DNA from: Oscarella lobularis
Lineage: Eukaryota > Porifera > Homoscleromorpha > Homosclerophorida > Oscarellidae
Reading direction: 5' to 3'
DNA length: 64,000 nucleotides
NCBI RefSeq assembly: GCF_947507565.1
Contig: NC_089192.1
Location: forward strand, 868,001-932,000
Shown here piece after piece: positions 52,839-64,000 of the stretch. Every line of letters begins with the position of its first letter. Position 1 is the first letter of the stretch. The notes beneath the pieces are model-generated. The model was not told where the DNA came from. It was given only the letters and a program-made list of their open reading frames with translations, and made no database searches. A program made the translations under genes and the position numbers.

Positions 52839-55800
52839 ACGAAGCCGCCATCTGATCGCTTCTTTCTGACAATTCCTAGCACCTACAGTAGAGCCGAAGT
52901 ACGTTGAAGGAAACTGCGAATAATAAACTTTCGATAAGTCTTACTCCTCCTCTTTGAGGTCTTCTCTTCTCTGTTTCATTCAGCTGCCTTACCTGGTGGA
53001 GTAGACTAGCAGGAACCTATAATTGAAAGAAGATACCTTGATGTATAATCCCGTTCAAGCGTTCTAGGTTCCTGTGCATTCTGAATATCATGAAAAATGC
53101 CTTGCAAATGCTATTAATAACTAGGCTTGGAGGCTTCAGCGTCGTTCTGCGTGAGGAATCACATCTACTGAGGCCCCCCTTTAGGAGCTAGATAGGCTTG
53201 TTCAAAGAAACGCGTCCTTTGCACGCCTACTGTAGTATGCTCCCCTCCCTCTGACTTACTATCCACAATGACTCGTGATTCTGTATGAGCATTCTCATAA
53301 CGCTGTACGTGCAGGCGGCCATTTGAAGATCAGAGTCCTTCAAGGCGTCCTTTGAGGCATTGTTTCGATGACGCGACAGAAACAGATTTGGAGCCATGAT
53401 CATCGCAACGTTATTAATCGACATCTTGTTCTGCGCCTCATGTTCAACCAACTTGTTCAAGAACCTCAAGAGCAACTAAGAGAAGAGTCCTCGTCAAGAG
53501 AGAGAGAGAGAGAGAGAGATTTTCTCTATTAAGCCAAGTTTCTGTACTCGAAGCGTCGCTCTGTGGCAGTCGGGAAGGAGAAGAACGAGAAGATTCAACG
53601 CTTCGATTTTCTTCGCCTTATCCAAAACACCTAACCGCAAACGAACGAAAATGCAAATGCATCACGCAAACGAGACAGGCATTCCATACCATCGACAGCG
53701 GCAAACAGGTGAAGATACTCGTGGGTGAGCAACGGATACGGAAGATCCCTAAAAGGAGAGAGTATTGGGTTCCAACGTGGAAACGACGCCAGTAAATAAG
53801 AACCTGAGAAATTGCTTTAATAGCGTAGCCCCATCGTTTGTCCTTCGATTATCCCATGAGAAGTCGCCGTCGTAAAACGTCTCCTCCAATTCTCGGATCA
53901 TAGTCTAACCAAGACGGAAACATTAGTGGCGGCAATACTTCCACAATAACGGAAACGGTCGTGTCCGCTATTAATTAATTAATTAAGTGTAATAGGAGCC
54001 AGGGAAAACAAAATTTTTTTCTAAGTTTAGACGGCAAGACCCAACTATGTGCAGTATGTGAGAAGGTCGCGGGGGAGGGAAAGCTGACCCTAATTCTGGC
54101 CGTTGCACCGGGAATTCGAAGTATTCCTTCTTCTTCGATTCCTATAACCGATACACGTGTTCTCACTACCATCTGCAAACTGGAGAAAGGCGAAACATAT
54201 GATCCTACCGTTTTCTTCCAAGAATACAATAATCTAAACATAAACAGGAAACGATCAAGAAAGGAAATGTCGAGAGAATGGAGTCGCTTGGGATTACCTC
54301 TTGTAAAAATAAAGGTGTCTTCGCCGTCGGGTCCAGCTGCTTGTCTCGCGCCATCAACGTCGTTAGGGGTACGCCAAATATTCCCGTTTCTACACGAGTT
54401 GGATATTGAGGAAAATATCAAAAATGGCCGGGAGATTTGCGTGCCTTTGTATTTCCTCTTCGGCGTCTTACGAATTTTCACAGGAAGTTCAAACGTCTCC
54501 AATATCGTCGTCAGTTCGAGAAAGGCGAGCCGCCGAACCCTCTCGCAATCCTCGGCAGACAAGTCGCTGATCAGCGTATCGCCTACGGCCACCTTCATAG
54601 AAAAGGTCTCACAAAGGGATGAGGTAACTCTCTGGCAGAATAACTCCACACATCAACTATATATACATATGCACATAACCCCCAGAACAAGAACAAAACA
54701 CAAAAATACGTAGTAAAGGAAGCTAAGCTTACGGGAGGAAATGACGCAGCCTGTTCGGCTGTGGGTGACTTGATATTTCCATCCGACGTTTCCTTTTTCA
54801 ACAGCGCCTTACGACCTTCGCTGCTCGTTCGACGCATGACCGGCTTTCGAACGAAGACGTCGGTCAGGCGCGCGACGCCGCTCCCGTCCTCGCAGACGGG
54901 ACTCGCTCGACGCTTTCGTCGTATCGTCGCGTTGAGCGTGTCGACGCGACGACGAACGGCTTCGCGCTGGGCGTCGGTCAGACGCAATTTTTCCGTCTCG
55001 GAATTAACGTCCTTGATGTCCAATTCCCTATCGGCTAAGAGAAGGGACTTTATATAAGTGAGTTGCAAAGGGAACTTGAAGCTTAAATGGTATTGGATTT
55101 CAGGACGACAAGATCCTAACTCTTTCGGATTGCAAAATGTCTTAGACTAGCAACTTTGAGTCTCTAGGGTTTTCTAAGTAATTAAAATGAAGTTCGGTGC
55201 CTGCTCTCTTTTAGTTAACACGGTAGATGACTCTCATCTGTACAGTAGAACAAAACCACAGGTCCGAAGAAAGACAGACCAAATTGCGACGTTCTCATCA
55301 CCCGGAAGACGTACTGTGGGTCCATTGCTCGTATACGAAGTCAAGTCTGAGATCACAAGGCCCACTCTCAAACTAACTAGACTGCTAAGGAAAAACGCCT
55401 GACTAGTCAGTGTAACAGAGCACATGCGTTTAGGCTAAGAATCCTATGTGCAACCCACAACAATTACTCCTAATCCGGTAGAAAGAGATGGTCGCTAATT
55501 ACACGTGTAAACGAGGAGACCTCCTACTAGTTTCGTTCGCCGTCGCCTACTGGTTTTATTTTTGATCGCGACTCTATAGTTTCACTACGTCCTCGGACAG
55601 TTTCCCATATCCTATGCTCTATCTAAATGAGATACGCTCTTGTCACAACAACCGTTTCCTAAGTGGGAGACAAACAGACGGAAGAGTTCGTCGAAGGAGA
55701 GTGAGATAAAAAAGGGAACGGACGTAAGCGCCACTTTTTGTTTAGCAAAGCAAAAATAAAAGTCGAAATCACACTTCCTTCCCCCCCTTGGGTCCCCCCC

Positions 55801-56503
55801 TTCCTTTACCTTCAAAATCAGTCACAAGAGACTTGAGACCGGCCTGTTTTAACCACTCGGCCTCCTCTTCGCCCTCTTTTTAAAAAAAACGCGGTTTCCC
55901 GTATACCCAACGCGAATTCTAAAATTTTTCCTTGCCCTTTTTCGCCTTCTCCTCTTCCTCCTCCTCTTCCTCCTCCTCCTCGTCGCCCGAACGGGCGTCG
56001 TTTCGACGGGCGGCAAGCGCCTCCTTCATCCGCTTGAATTCTTCCAAGAAAACTTCAAATTCGAAATCGGCGATCGATTGCCGAGCCTTCGCCTTGACGT
56101 GAGACGACGGCTACGAGAAAACGAAATATATTTCGAGAGTGCGCGCGGGTTTCGGAAAAAGGCGGATCTCGGGCCGCGTACGTGCGTAGAAGAAAAAAGA
56201 GGGCGGGCCTGCGTTTAGAGCGCGACCACGCCCTTATCCTATTTGGGTTATCTGGGGAAGGGCGACCTGGGGGCGCTAGAGTTCGCGGGTTCGCGAACTA
56301 TATGAAAGCGTCGTTTCCGCTCGCGAGTCATCGGGTTGGCGAGAAGGGAAATATACATCGGAAAAGAAGAAAGGAGCTAAGAATAGCGCAAGCGGGAAAG
56401 CGGGGAGTGTCCTTTCTTATTATACCGTGCCGTGGACCGTCTGAGCGCGATTGAGCGTGTAACTCGTCAGCCTGACGCCGTCGGATGCGTTGCCAGACGC
56501 CAT
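52259..56503 (-). CDS. ARHGAP18: RhoGAP protein of the ARHGAP18/28/40 family
   Basis: Minus strand, from ATG 56503 (MASGNASDGVRLTSYTLN). Early exons give a Glu-rich segment (FEVFLEEFKRMKEALAARR, then a run of about twelve Glu) and EEEAEWLKQAGLKSL, a motif of ARHGAP18. The middle exon gives VRRLAFLELTTILETF, preceding the RhoGAP domain (GILRIPGAT, then LVEHEAQNKMSINNVAMIMA). The GAP arginine is expected in the LRIPGA region, but the exact Arg was not confirmed. The C-terminus (SPHFAKVSMAFELTPSLTAG, EVGGNIGERCLSHET, ADWVIKQRELDF) is diagnostic of this family. Members switch off RhoA and affect cell shape and polarity. A run of about twenty Gly sits between the GAP domain and this C-terminal module. 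53090-53225 and the 3' half of 54000-54300 look like intron or UTR. Exon order is clear, but some small GAP exons (53550-53900) were not fully read. Confidence 0.82.
52780..52838. repeat. (CCG)n / (GGC)n triplet run coding poly-glycine
   Basis: About twenty uninterrupted CCG triplets on the plus strand. On the minus strand they code a Gly run in the RhoGAP exon that begins LGIVRKKRSDGGFV and ends DDTLEQP before a 50-base intron. Confidence 0.85.
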
Positions 56504-56517
56504 GTCACGACGTAAGA

Positions 56518-56905
56518 AGCAGTTCTGTGCGTTGATATCGAGATGGAACGTTGGTTGGCTACACTATTTTTACGACAGTCCGTAAGATTGTGGTGCCCGC
56601 TCTATATTTACCTGGTAGTTGTTACTGTGTACTACGAAAACATTATCGTTGCAAAATACACTGAAAGTCAAATCAATTTGAATTTTGGGGAAATTAATTA
56701 GTCCAGCGTGCGTTAGGAAGACATACTGTACTGTACCCTTGGCGCCAGGAAGCCTTATAGATCATATTTTTAAAAAATTAATAATGCCGTTGTTTCGGAA
56801 TTGTAGCGTTGTTTTATGAAATGTGCAATGCAAATGTCTTACGTACAACGATCACGTGCAGTTGTCTCAGCTCACGAGATGGAGTTCTCCTTGCGTTTCT
56901 ATTGA
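56518..56905. repeat. Partial duplicate of the sulfatase promoter and start
   Basis: This stretch matches 61549-61855, with words such as GTGCGTTGATATCGAGATGG, GTGTACTACGAAAACATTAT, TGTTTCGGAATTGTAGCGTT and CACGAGATGGAGTTCTCC. It includes the start codon of the sulfatase signal peptide (MEFS..), here followed after a few codons by a stop. The rest of that gene is absent. The copy therefore is a relic, or a donor of promoter sequence, lying upstream of the kinase gene. Confidence 0.75.
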
Positions 56906-57320
56906 TTCTCCGAGTCGTGATGCAATCCGGGAACGCTTAGGAAACGTCTTATTTTCTTGGGATCCTGAACGAACATCCGCGCACTCCAGCCAACCGTGAC
57001 TAGCCAGTGGACTAGCCTATTGAAGGTAAAAGAACATCAGAGAAAAGGGCATCAATTGGTCCTCTTCTTGTAAGAGTTTTATGTATATAATCGACGTTGC
57101 GTCGAGTCCTCGATCAACGCGTATAGCTAAGTATACTAGTAGTGCATGTAGCGATGTCCGCAGATATGTTGTAAGTGAGCCAAGCCAGCTAGGAGTTTAG
57201 TACTGTTTACTTCCTAACCATTTACGGCAGTCTCTCGATTATCCTGCCCTATGTACGCCAGCTCTGTACGTTAGATCCGGCATACGTACCGAACCTTAGT
57301 AATTCATGCTAATACGTATA

Positions 57321-57385
57321 CCCAGGCCCTTCCCCCGCATGTCCCGTAGTTCATACGGGACTCGCATGCGGGGGAAGGGCCTGGG
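57321..57385. repeat. Long perfect hairpin upstream of the receptor kinase
   Basis: Two 21-base arms (57321-57341 and 57365-57385) are exact reverse complements. Inside them TCCCGTA (57342-57348) pairs with TACGGGA (57354-57360), leaving a 5-base loop. The end lies 57 bases before the start codon of the receptor kinase. The remaining gap, 56906-57320, shows nothing else I can name. Confidence 0.85.
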
Positions 57386-57442
57386 GACGAGTAGCGCGGG
57401 CATGTCCAGCGAATTGACTTCACGTATCGCATTTAGAGAACG

Positions 57443-60400
57443 ATGAAAATTCTTTTGACGCTGTTCTTCTGGATCTTACTCTCTTGCGTCAGTTCAGAGA
57501 TTTATAACACGTTTTCAGGAATATCAGCGACTCACGATAGCTTTCCCTCAAGTTCTACATTTGCAACGACAGACATTGAAATGAAGGATCATTTTGGTTA
57601 TTATAGAGAGTTCGTGTGGTATCAAGATCTCTATTCAAGTACCTCTTGGCTTTACTCTGATCACACGGCTTCGTGGGACAGTTATCAATTGAACTTTCCT
57701 CATCTAAGAGTCAATCCTGATCGAGCCCTGCATGCCACGTTTTTGAGTCTCTGCTTACGCCAGGCTGTTTTAATTGAAACATTTACTGATTCCGTTGCTT
57801 TTCATCACTTTGCTTCCGCTACCAAGACGTGGAACTCTTCTAAACTGCTTGGTTCGTTCCAAGGCTCTTTTTCAGTCGTTCGATCAAACACGACAAACTG
57901 TAAATGCCACGAAACGATTCTCTTTCTGAGTAAAGATGCAGAGACATTTTACGAATTCATTTGTCATCAAAATAGAACTTACTCTAACAAAAAAATAGCA
58001 GACTACAAGCTTTCTCAAAATTTGTCTTTGGACTATCAAGCAGCGTCTTTTCGCAGAACTTTTACAGCTTTCATAAGGAATACTAGCCTACTCCAATATC
58101 ATTACTTTTCTAATCAATTTTCAAAATTAAAAGTTCCTAATACTTGCCATCCTTCAAATGCCCAGCACGTGCCAACCTACGACAGAATAACAAAGAGCAA
58201 AATCATTTTTCTATTTGAATTTGAAAATTTTCTTCAGACTCGGAAGTGTGCTTTTGCCCTCAATCTCAAAACACAGCTATTTCGACGAGTAAAAGTGCTT
58301 CTTCCTAATAATTCAAAAAGTCCAAAAGACTGCTTAGAAGAGGGAACTAAATGTCAGATTATTTCGAACGGCGAAGAAAGTCAGTTTTTCATTGTTCAAA
58401 CAGTAGCGAATCGTACCTACGTTGTTTACGTCATTCGACAAACTGGCGCTGACACTTGGCAGATTACAAATAGTTCCACTCAAGCAAAGCAGTTCAGTGA
58501 AAACATGAAACCAATTCCTTGCAGTGGTCCGCACGTCACGTTAAATTTTGAAATACCACTCAATAGAATTTCTATTTTGGACAGCAAGCAGCTCACGTGG
58601 CATCGAAGGCTCCTAAGCAATTCGAAATACCGTTTCCCATCGTTTTATAAGCCAATCAGCGCTGTTCACAGCTCAGCGAAAAACTCCTGTTTTATTCTGA
58701 CTGAAACGTCACTTGATCAGTACAACTACTACTCCGGCGACTGGTCAACGTATAGTTTAAGAGAACTGCGAGACAACACGGTGGGATCTTCTTCGTACGA
58801 CTATCACATGACCAAATCGAATTCACATAATTTTATTGTGTTCGGAGGCTTCAATGACGCCTCTGCAAAGTTTGTGTCTTCGCTGAAGAAATGTAGCGAC
58901 GTTCTAAGTCCAACGGCGTTGAAATGTCGACAAATAGATCATACCACGCCAGTACCCAGAGCAAGTGCGTCAATATCTGTTTATAGTGACGTTCTTTTCG
59001 TCTATGGGGGTCTAACGCACATTGCTACCGACACCATTCGTAACGAACTCGTTTATCGGAAGAAAGTGACAATTTTGTTCGATTTCTGGGTTTACAACTT
59101 CACAAGCAACGTATGGACAGAACAGAAGTGCGATGTGAAGTTGGCGCATCATTTTGTCGCCAAAACAGGCGACTCGTTTGCAATTTATGGATTGTGCAAC
59201 AAATTTAACGAACTTACAGACGTTTTCAATTCTAACTATTCTCGCCATGCTGCAAGTGGATATACAATGATTGACGCACCTTTCTGTTTATACGTGTACT
59301 TCATCAAACAACGCGTTTGGAGCAAAGTAGGAACAATGGTCCAAGATTTCGTCGTAACGACACCGAAAGGACCAGCATCAATTTCCCACTCACTCTTTTC
59401 TGTGGGCTATACTCGTTTAGCATTTACGTCTTACCGTTCAAAGAAAGGGAAAGAAACGCTTTCGTCGGTTTCTATCACGCCTGGCTGCAAGGTCGGGTAT
59501 TCGTCATCGAACGCTCTTAGAATTCCATGTACGCCATGCAAAAAGGGAACCTTTTCTAGCGTAGAAGGCAGCCAGAAATGCACGTCTTGTCCTGAAGGAA
59601 CGACTACAAGTGGTACTGGGGCAGCTAGTAAGCGAGACTGTGCTGTTTGCAATGACGATGGTCACTGTTCCAACGGAGACTGTTTCGTCATATTCAATTC
59701 AACTGAAATGATCCGAGAATGCATGTGTCATAGCGGTTTCTCGGGATCAAAATGCCGTCATAATGTCACTTTGACAGCAAGTCTGGCTTCGACGTTTTGC
59801 TGCGTTCTAGTCGGTTTGATCATGGCGGCGGTTTCTTGCCTCAAAAATTCGAGTAAAAAGAAGCGTCTGCTATTGGAGCAGACTAGCAAAGAAAAAGAGC
59901 TCTTGAACAAAGCTTGGAATGTTTGCCTAAAAGAGGTCGTCCTCAAAGAAGTGATAGGCAACGGAGGATTCGGAGACGTACATCGTGCCATATACAGAGA
60001 ATCGATGCTCGTTGCGGTCAAAAAACTATCGACTATTCACTTGGGTCTCGACGAAATAGAACGAGATTTTCTCAGAGAAATCGAATTTCTCAAAACGGTC
60101 AGACATCCGAATATCGTCCTCTTTCTGGGAGCCGGAAAAATGCCCATAGACGGTTGCCCTTTTCTTCTGCTCGAATTCGTCGCTCGCGGATCGCTAGGGA
60201 AAATTCTTCGCGACGACATCGAGCCTATGAACTACATGAGAAAGCTACAGTGCGTCTATCAAGCTGCAAAAGCTCTCAATTATCTCCATCGAGAGTTAGA
60301 CCCGCCCAGCACTCATCGAGACGTGAAGGCTGACAATCTGCTAGTGTCGCAGAGTTGGGTCATAAAATTGGCCGATTTTGGTTTCGCTAGATTGGTACAG

Positions 60401-60915
60401 AAGGAAGGCGTCGGACAGAAGTTTAGGAACAACAAAGAAATGAGGAGGTCGGAAGGATGGTTCAAAAACAGCAATCTGATGGGACAAGAAATGAAGATGA
60501 TGAGCAAAGGGATAGGCACGACACTGTGGAATTCTCCAGAAGTATTGACTTGCAAAAGTTGCGGAACGGCATCTGACATTTATAGGTGAGAGCAAGTATT
60601 GAACAAAAGCCTTACTCGCAGTAATACTTACGTTTTAGTCTGGGCATAGTGATGGTTGAAGTGTGGACACGAAAAATTCCCTATCAGAGCGAGATGGAGA
60701 AGAGGGTATCTCGTAGCCTCTTGGTCAGTAAAATTATCAAGGGACTAAGGCCGAGCGTTGATCAGTTCTGTCCTGACGACTACTCGAGTGTCGTGAATTG
60801 GTGCTTGAATGAAAATGAAGATGATCGTCCGAAGGCGAAGGAAGTTGTTGACAAATTGGAATCCATGATAGCTAAACTTGATGGATTTGAGACGGATCAT
60901 TCACGTATGTTCTAG
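57443..60915 (+). CDS. Receptor-type TKL-like kinase with kelch-like ectodomain
   Basis: Two exons: 57443-60585 and 60639-60915, joined as DIY-SLGIVMVEVW, total 1,139 residues. Signal peptide MKILLTLFFWILLSCVSSE. The large ectodomain has kelch-like blocks at about residues 450-560 (FIVFGGFND, PRASASISVYSDVLFVYGG, DFWVYNFTSNVW). An ephrin-receptor/GCC-type Cys motif (CTPCKKGTFSSVEGSQKC) and a small EGF-like module (CNDDGHCSNGDC to GFSGSKC) follow. The membrane span is at about 780-802. The kinase starts near 832: GNGGFGDV loop, VAVKK, HRDVKADN near 957, DFGFAR, an unusually long activation segment of about 40 residues with many basic residues, then SPEVL and the DDRPKAKEVVDKL end. HRDVKxDN with Lys indicates Ser/Thr or dual specificity (TKL) rather than a classic tyrosine kinase. 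Ligand and pathway are unknown. Confidence 0.85.
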
Positions 60916-61548
60916 TTTCAACTGAAACACCAGCTCGTCCTATAAAGATCAAAACCGTTGAAACTGTTGACTGCTTTACGGGAAGAGGTGGGGGAATTAT
61001 ATAGCCCGTTCTCGAACTTTAGTCATAGAGATGCTTTAGTATTGCTCGACTAGCGCAGGAGTTGTTGGTCGCCGATTAGCACCGATGCCATCGATGCACA
61101 TTGGGTGCCCCAAAGGGGACCCCAACGCTAATTAAGCGTGATAGAGAAATTATAATGCATCTATGTGCGCGATTAGACCTGAAGAAAGTCGTAGCAACCC
61201 AAGTTACCCAATGGGTCGTAAATCTACCCGGCCAAAAGGAGAAATGGGCCGTACAAAACGAGGAAACGTTCCCTCACACCGTCAATTGAGCCCTCTTCTT
61301 TGTCGCCTGGCCGCTGAAGCCAAGTAAATCCCACCAGACCAGAAACTTGAAGAACGTCACGTGTCTTTCAATAAAATGACTACATTTATTTGCAATCGCA
61401 TAGGAGAAGGCTGCATATTCAGTTGACTGCTATCAGAGATAATCTTATCAGCGGCCGAGCCTAATAATTGTACATCATTATGTATTATCATTATCAAAAT
61501 ATGATCAGATCTGATGATTCTCAACGCATTACCGTCATCATTCCGACC
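60916..61548. other. Gap between receptor kinase and sulfatase
   Basis: One open plus frame (61101-61289, 62 residues) matches no family I know. The stretch 61360-61530 is A/T-rich with AATAAA-type words and probably holds 3' flanking sequence. No convincing gene is seen. Confidence 0.3.
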
Positions 61549-61828
61549 GTTCTGTGCGTTGATATCGAGATGGAAATATTTACCTGGTAGTTGTTACTGT
61601 GTACTACGAAAACATTATCGTTGCAAAATACACTGAAAGTCAAATCAATTTGAATTTTGAGGAAATTAATTAGTCCAGCGTGCGTTAGCCAGATAAACCT
61701 TTATAGATCATCCTTTTAAAAAATTAATAATGCCATTGTTTCGGAATTGTAGCGTTGTTGTTTTGTAAAGTGTGCAATGCAAATGTCTTACGTACAACGA
61801 TCACGTGCTGCTGTCTCAATCTCACGAG
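61549..61828. promoter_or_regulatory. Sulfatase promoter region, duplicated at 56518
   Basis: The sequence just upstream of the sulfatase start is shared with 56518-56895. Differences include a deletion of about 60 bases near 61577 and a shorter segment near 61700. Identity is high over non-coding sequence, so the duplication is recent, or the block is kept by selection. Confidence 0.5.
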
Positions 61829-64000
61829 ATGGAGTTCTCCGTGCGTTTCGTTTCTATCTATCTTTTGACGCTCGTTTCGTTTGGCGATGCAAAGTTCAAC
61901 GTTCTAATGATAGCTGTCGACGATCTGCGTCCCGAATTGCACAGCTACGGAATCAAAGGAATTTTGACTCCAAGTACAACAATTCAAGACTTGCCGTGTT
62001 CATGTCTCTCTACCTATTGTGCCTCTAATAGACATCAACAAGCTGGCAAGCACAAGTGCATTCCTGCAAAAAGAATTATCAGACAAGTTCTACTAGTTTT
62101 ATCTAGGCTTGCAATTTGACCGGGCTTACTGTCAACAGGCTATCTGCAATCCTACACGGTTAGAATTTCCTGGCTTGGCATATCAAAAAAATTAAAATAG
62201 TTGCAACCCAGAACAAGCTTGCTAACGTCTCGACGTCCTGATTCCACCAAGGTATGGGACCTCGCCGGATACTGGAGGCATTTGGGTGGAAATTTTACGT
62301 CGCTTCCGGAATATTTTAAATCAAACGGATACCGAACAGCTGGAATGGGCAAAGTCGATACCACTTACATAACTAAAGCATCAAATATATACCTATAGCC
62401 TTATTTAAGGTTTATCATGATAACCAGATTCGTGAAGATGTTCCTTATTCGTGGACTGAGCCATACTTTCACGCTCCAGCACAAAGTCTATAAAACTGAA
62501 TTAGGTTGCTGTACGTCGTTTATAGAACGCGAACTCTAGGAAGGTACGGTTGCTGCGGAAATCGTACTAGCAGTTGGTGGGCAGTAGACAACAGCGTTGA
62601 ACTTCCAGATGAACAAGTCGAAAATAAATAAGATTTTGCTATAAATTTGAATGAGTTATACTTCTAGATTGCCCAACACGCAGTCGAGACGTTGCAGATG
62701 CTGAAGAACGCTCAAAATTCAAAAAATGAAACAAAACCCTTCTTTGTTGCAGTTGGCTTGTAAGAAGAAAAAACTCTAAGACGAAGATCGGTTTTACTAT
62801 ACAGCCCTTTTAGTCGTAAACCCCACTTGCCCTTTTTTGCTCCTCAGAAGTTCTACGACTTGTATCCTGAAGGATCCGTGCCGCTTGTGCCTAATAGATA
62901 TCGACCCAAGGTGCATGATAAAGCGGAGAACCGTCTAATTTTTATACGTATTTACCTCGTTTGCAGAACATGCCCGAAGTTGCGTGGAATCCCTTGGAAG
63001 GACTTCGATTTTGGAACGATTTCAACTCGTTGAACGTTTCCTATCCCGACGGACTTTGTCCCGACGAGGAGCAGCTTAAATTGAGAAGAGCATATTACGC
63101 TTGCGTGTCGTACATGGACGCTCAGGTCAGCTCAAAATCTGCGCGGAGACAAATGATCACGCATGCATTTATATTAGGTTGGAAAAGTTCTGTCTGAGTT
63201 GGAATCGCTTGGACTTGAAAACGACACCATTGTCATATTTTGGGGAGATCACGGTACATACTCTATTAGATGCGTGTAACTGCGTATCAATTATTTTCTC
63301 AGGATGGCAGCTGGGAGAGCACGGAGAGTGGGGTCAGTAAATTCTATTGACATACGCTCTGACGTGGCATTACTTCAAACTGAAGGGAAATATACCAATT
63401 GGGAGATGGGGACCCACGTGCCCTTGTTCTTCCGCGTACCCGGCATGAAAACGGCGGGTCAGCGAACGAGTGCATTCGTAGAATACGTCGATATTTTCCC
63501 TTCTCTCGCTGATGCCGCTGGTAAGGCTATGCACACAAACAGGGAGTTGGCCTGACGAACTATTAATTAATTATTAATTAAAGGCCTACCTGTACCACCT
63601 CAGTGTCAACCTAATATGCAAGAAGCAACGTGTACAGAAGGTGTTAGCTTTCTACCACTGACAGAAAATTCGACAAGAAAATGGAAAACTGCTGGTATTG
63701 TATATAAATCACATATCCTCTAACGCTTTTGCTTTTAAAACAAAGCGTCACTGTTTAGCTTTCAGCCAATATCCTAGACCAAGTGTAAGGGGAACGCTGG
63801 CTGAAAGGAGATACTGCGGGGCGAGTTGCAACCCGAGCTACTGTGACACAATGGGATACACAATGAGAACATATCAATATCGTTACACAGAAGTATACAT
63901 ATTGGCTTTGCTAATAACTTTGATGTACATGCATCGATTTTTATTTAGTGGATTCCATTCAATGCAACAACAGGATCTGTCCACTGGGATCACCCGCGCG
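61829..64000 (+). CDS. IDS: Iduronate-2-sulfatase-like enzyme, 3' end missing
   Basis: Plus strand, ATG 61829 ([20 protein letters not shown] signal peptide). First exons: 61829-61973, a 24-base microexon 62032-62055, 62107-62158 and 62212-62353. The junctions give [19 protein letters not shown] (with the metal-binding DD), [12 protein letters not shown] joined to [13 protein letters not shown], and GYRTAGMGK joined to VYHDNQ. CNPTR is the sulfatase C-x-P-x-R motif whose Cys becomes formylglycine; it is split by an intron. Later exons give [76 protein letters not shown] and FSQYPRP, following human IDS in order. IDS removes 2-O-sulfate from iduronate in heparan and dermatan sulfate in lysosomes. 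The gene runs off the window within the C-terminal part. Exons between 62490 and 62640 are less certain. Confidence 0.87.

Noticed and set aside
1-64000. CRISPR arrays, prokaryotic operons, rRNA genes
   Set aside because: No regular direct repeats with spacers, no ribosome-binding-site pattern and no rRNA motifs were seen. Genes are intron-bearing animal genes.

Overview
The window is eukaryotic nuclear DNA from an early-branching animal. A sponge is most likely, possibly a homoscleromorph such as Oscarella, but that is an inference. The evidence is: animal-only families (Notch ligands with MNNL and DSL domains, a class I myosin, TRAF, an ARHGAP18-type RhoGAP, an eEF1D-type factor with leucine zipper), very small introns (mostly 43-60 bases, GT..AG), and short or shared intergenic regions. 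Multi-exon genes were rebuilt by eye from splice signals, so exon edges are provisional where not stated.

Layout. 1-5.3 kb: the 5' end of ABHD13 (minus), then three tandem NHL-BTB genes (plus). 5.6-9.1 kb: DDX54/DBP10 helicase (minus). 9.2-10.0 kb: copy of a dispersed repeat. 10.35-16.05 kb: class I myosin (minus) with a second repeat copy in an intron. 16.2-18.9 kb: two tandem single-exon TRAF genes (plus). 19.1-19.4 kb: third repeat copy. 19.6-21.5 kb: PTCD3 (plus). 21.5-23.4 kb: eEF1D and UQCC2 (minus). 23.5-23.9 kb: foldback repeat.

24.06-45.82 kb: the centre of interest, a cluster of five Notch-ligand-like (Delta/DSL) genes, here called A, B, C, D (minus) and E (plus). A, B and D share one N-terminal subtype; C and E share another. 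E is a mosaic: C-like at its N-terminus and B-like through the rest of the ectodomain. About 2.2 kb of B and E, introns included, is almost identical and lies in inverted orientation around genes C and D. D carries about 35 EGF repeats in one 4.2-kb exon. C has two frame-breaking deletions. A relic of a C-like tail lies next to A. Together these show duplication, exchange and decay within one ligand cluster.

46.5-50.5 kb: Pumilio (minus). 50.8-51.6 kb: a small secreted CULT-domain (cereblon-like) protein (plus). 52.3-56.5 kb: ARHGAP18/28-like RhoGAP with a poly-glycine run (minus). 57.4-60.9 kb: a receptor with kelch-like ectodomain and TKL-type kinase (plus), preceded by a long perfect hairpin and flanked by two copies of the promoter and start of the last gene. 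61.8-64.0 kb: iduronate-2-sulfatase-like gene (plus), cut by the window end.

Most single-copy genes are housekeeping (ribosome biogenesis, mitochondrial translation and complex III assembly, translation elongation). The accessory character comes from tandem families (NHL-BTB, TRAF, DSL ligands) in signalling or ubiquitin-related roles.
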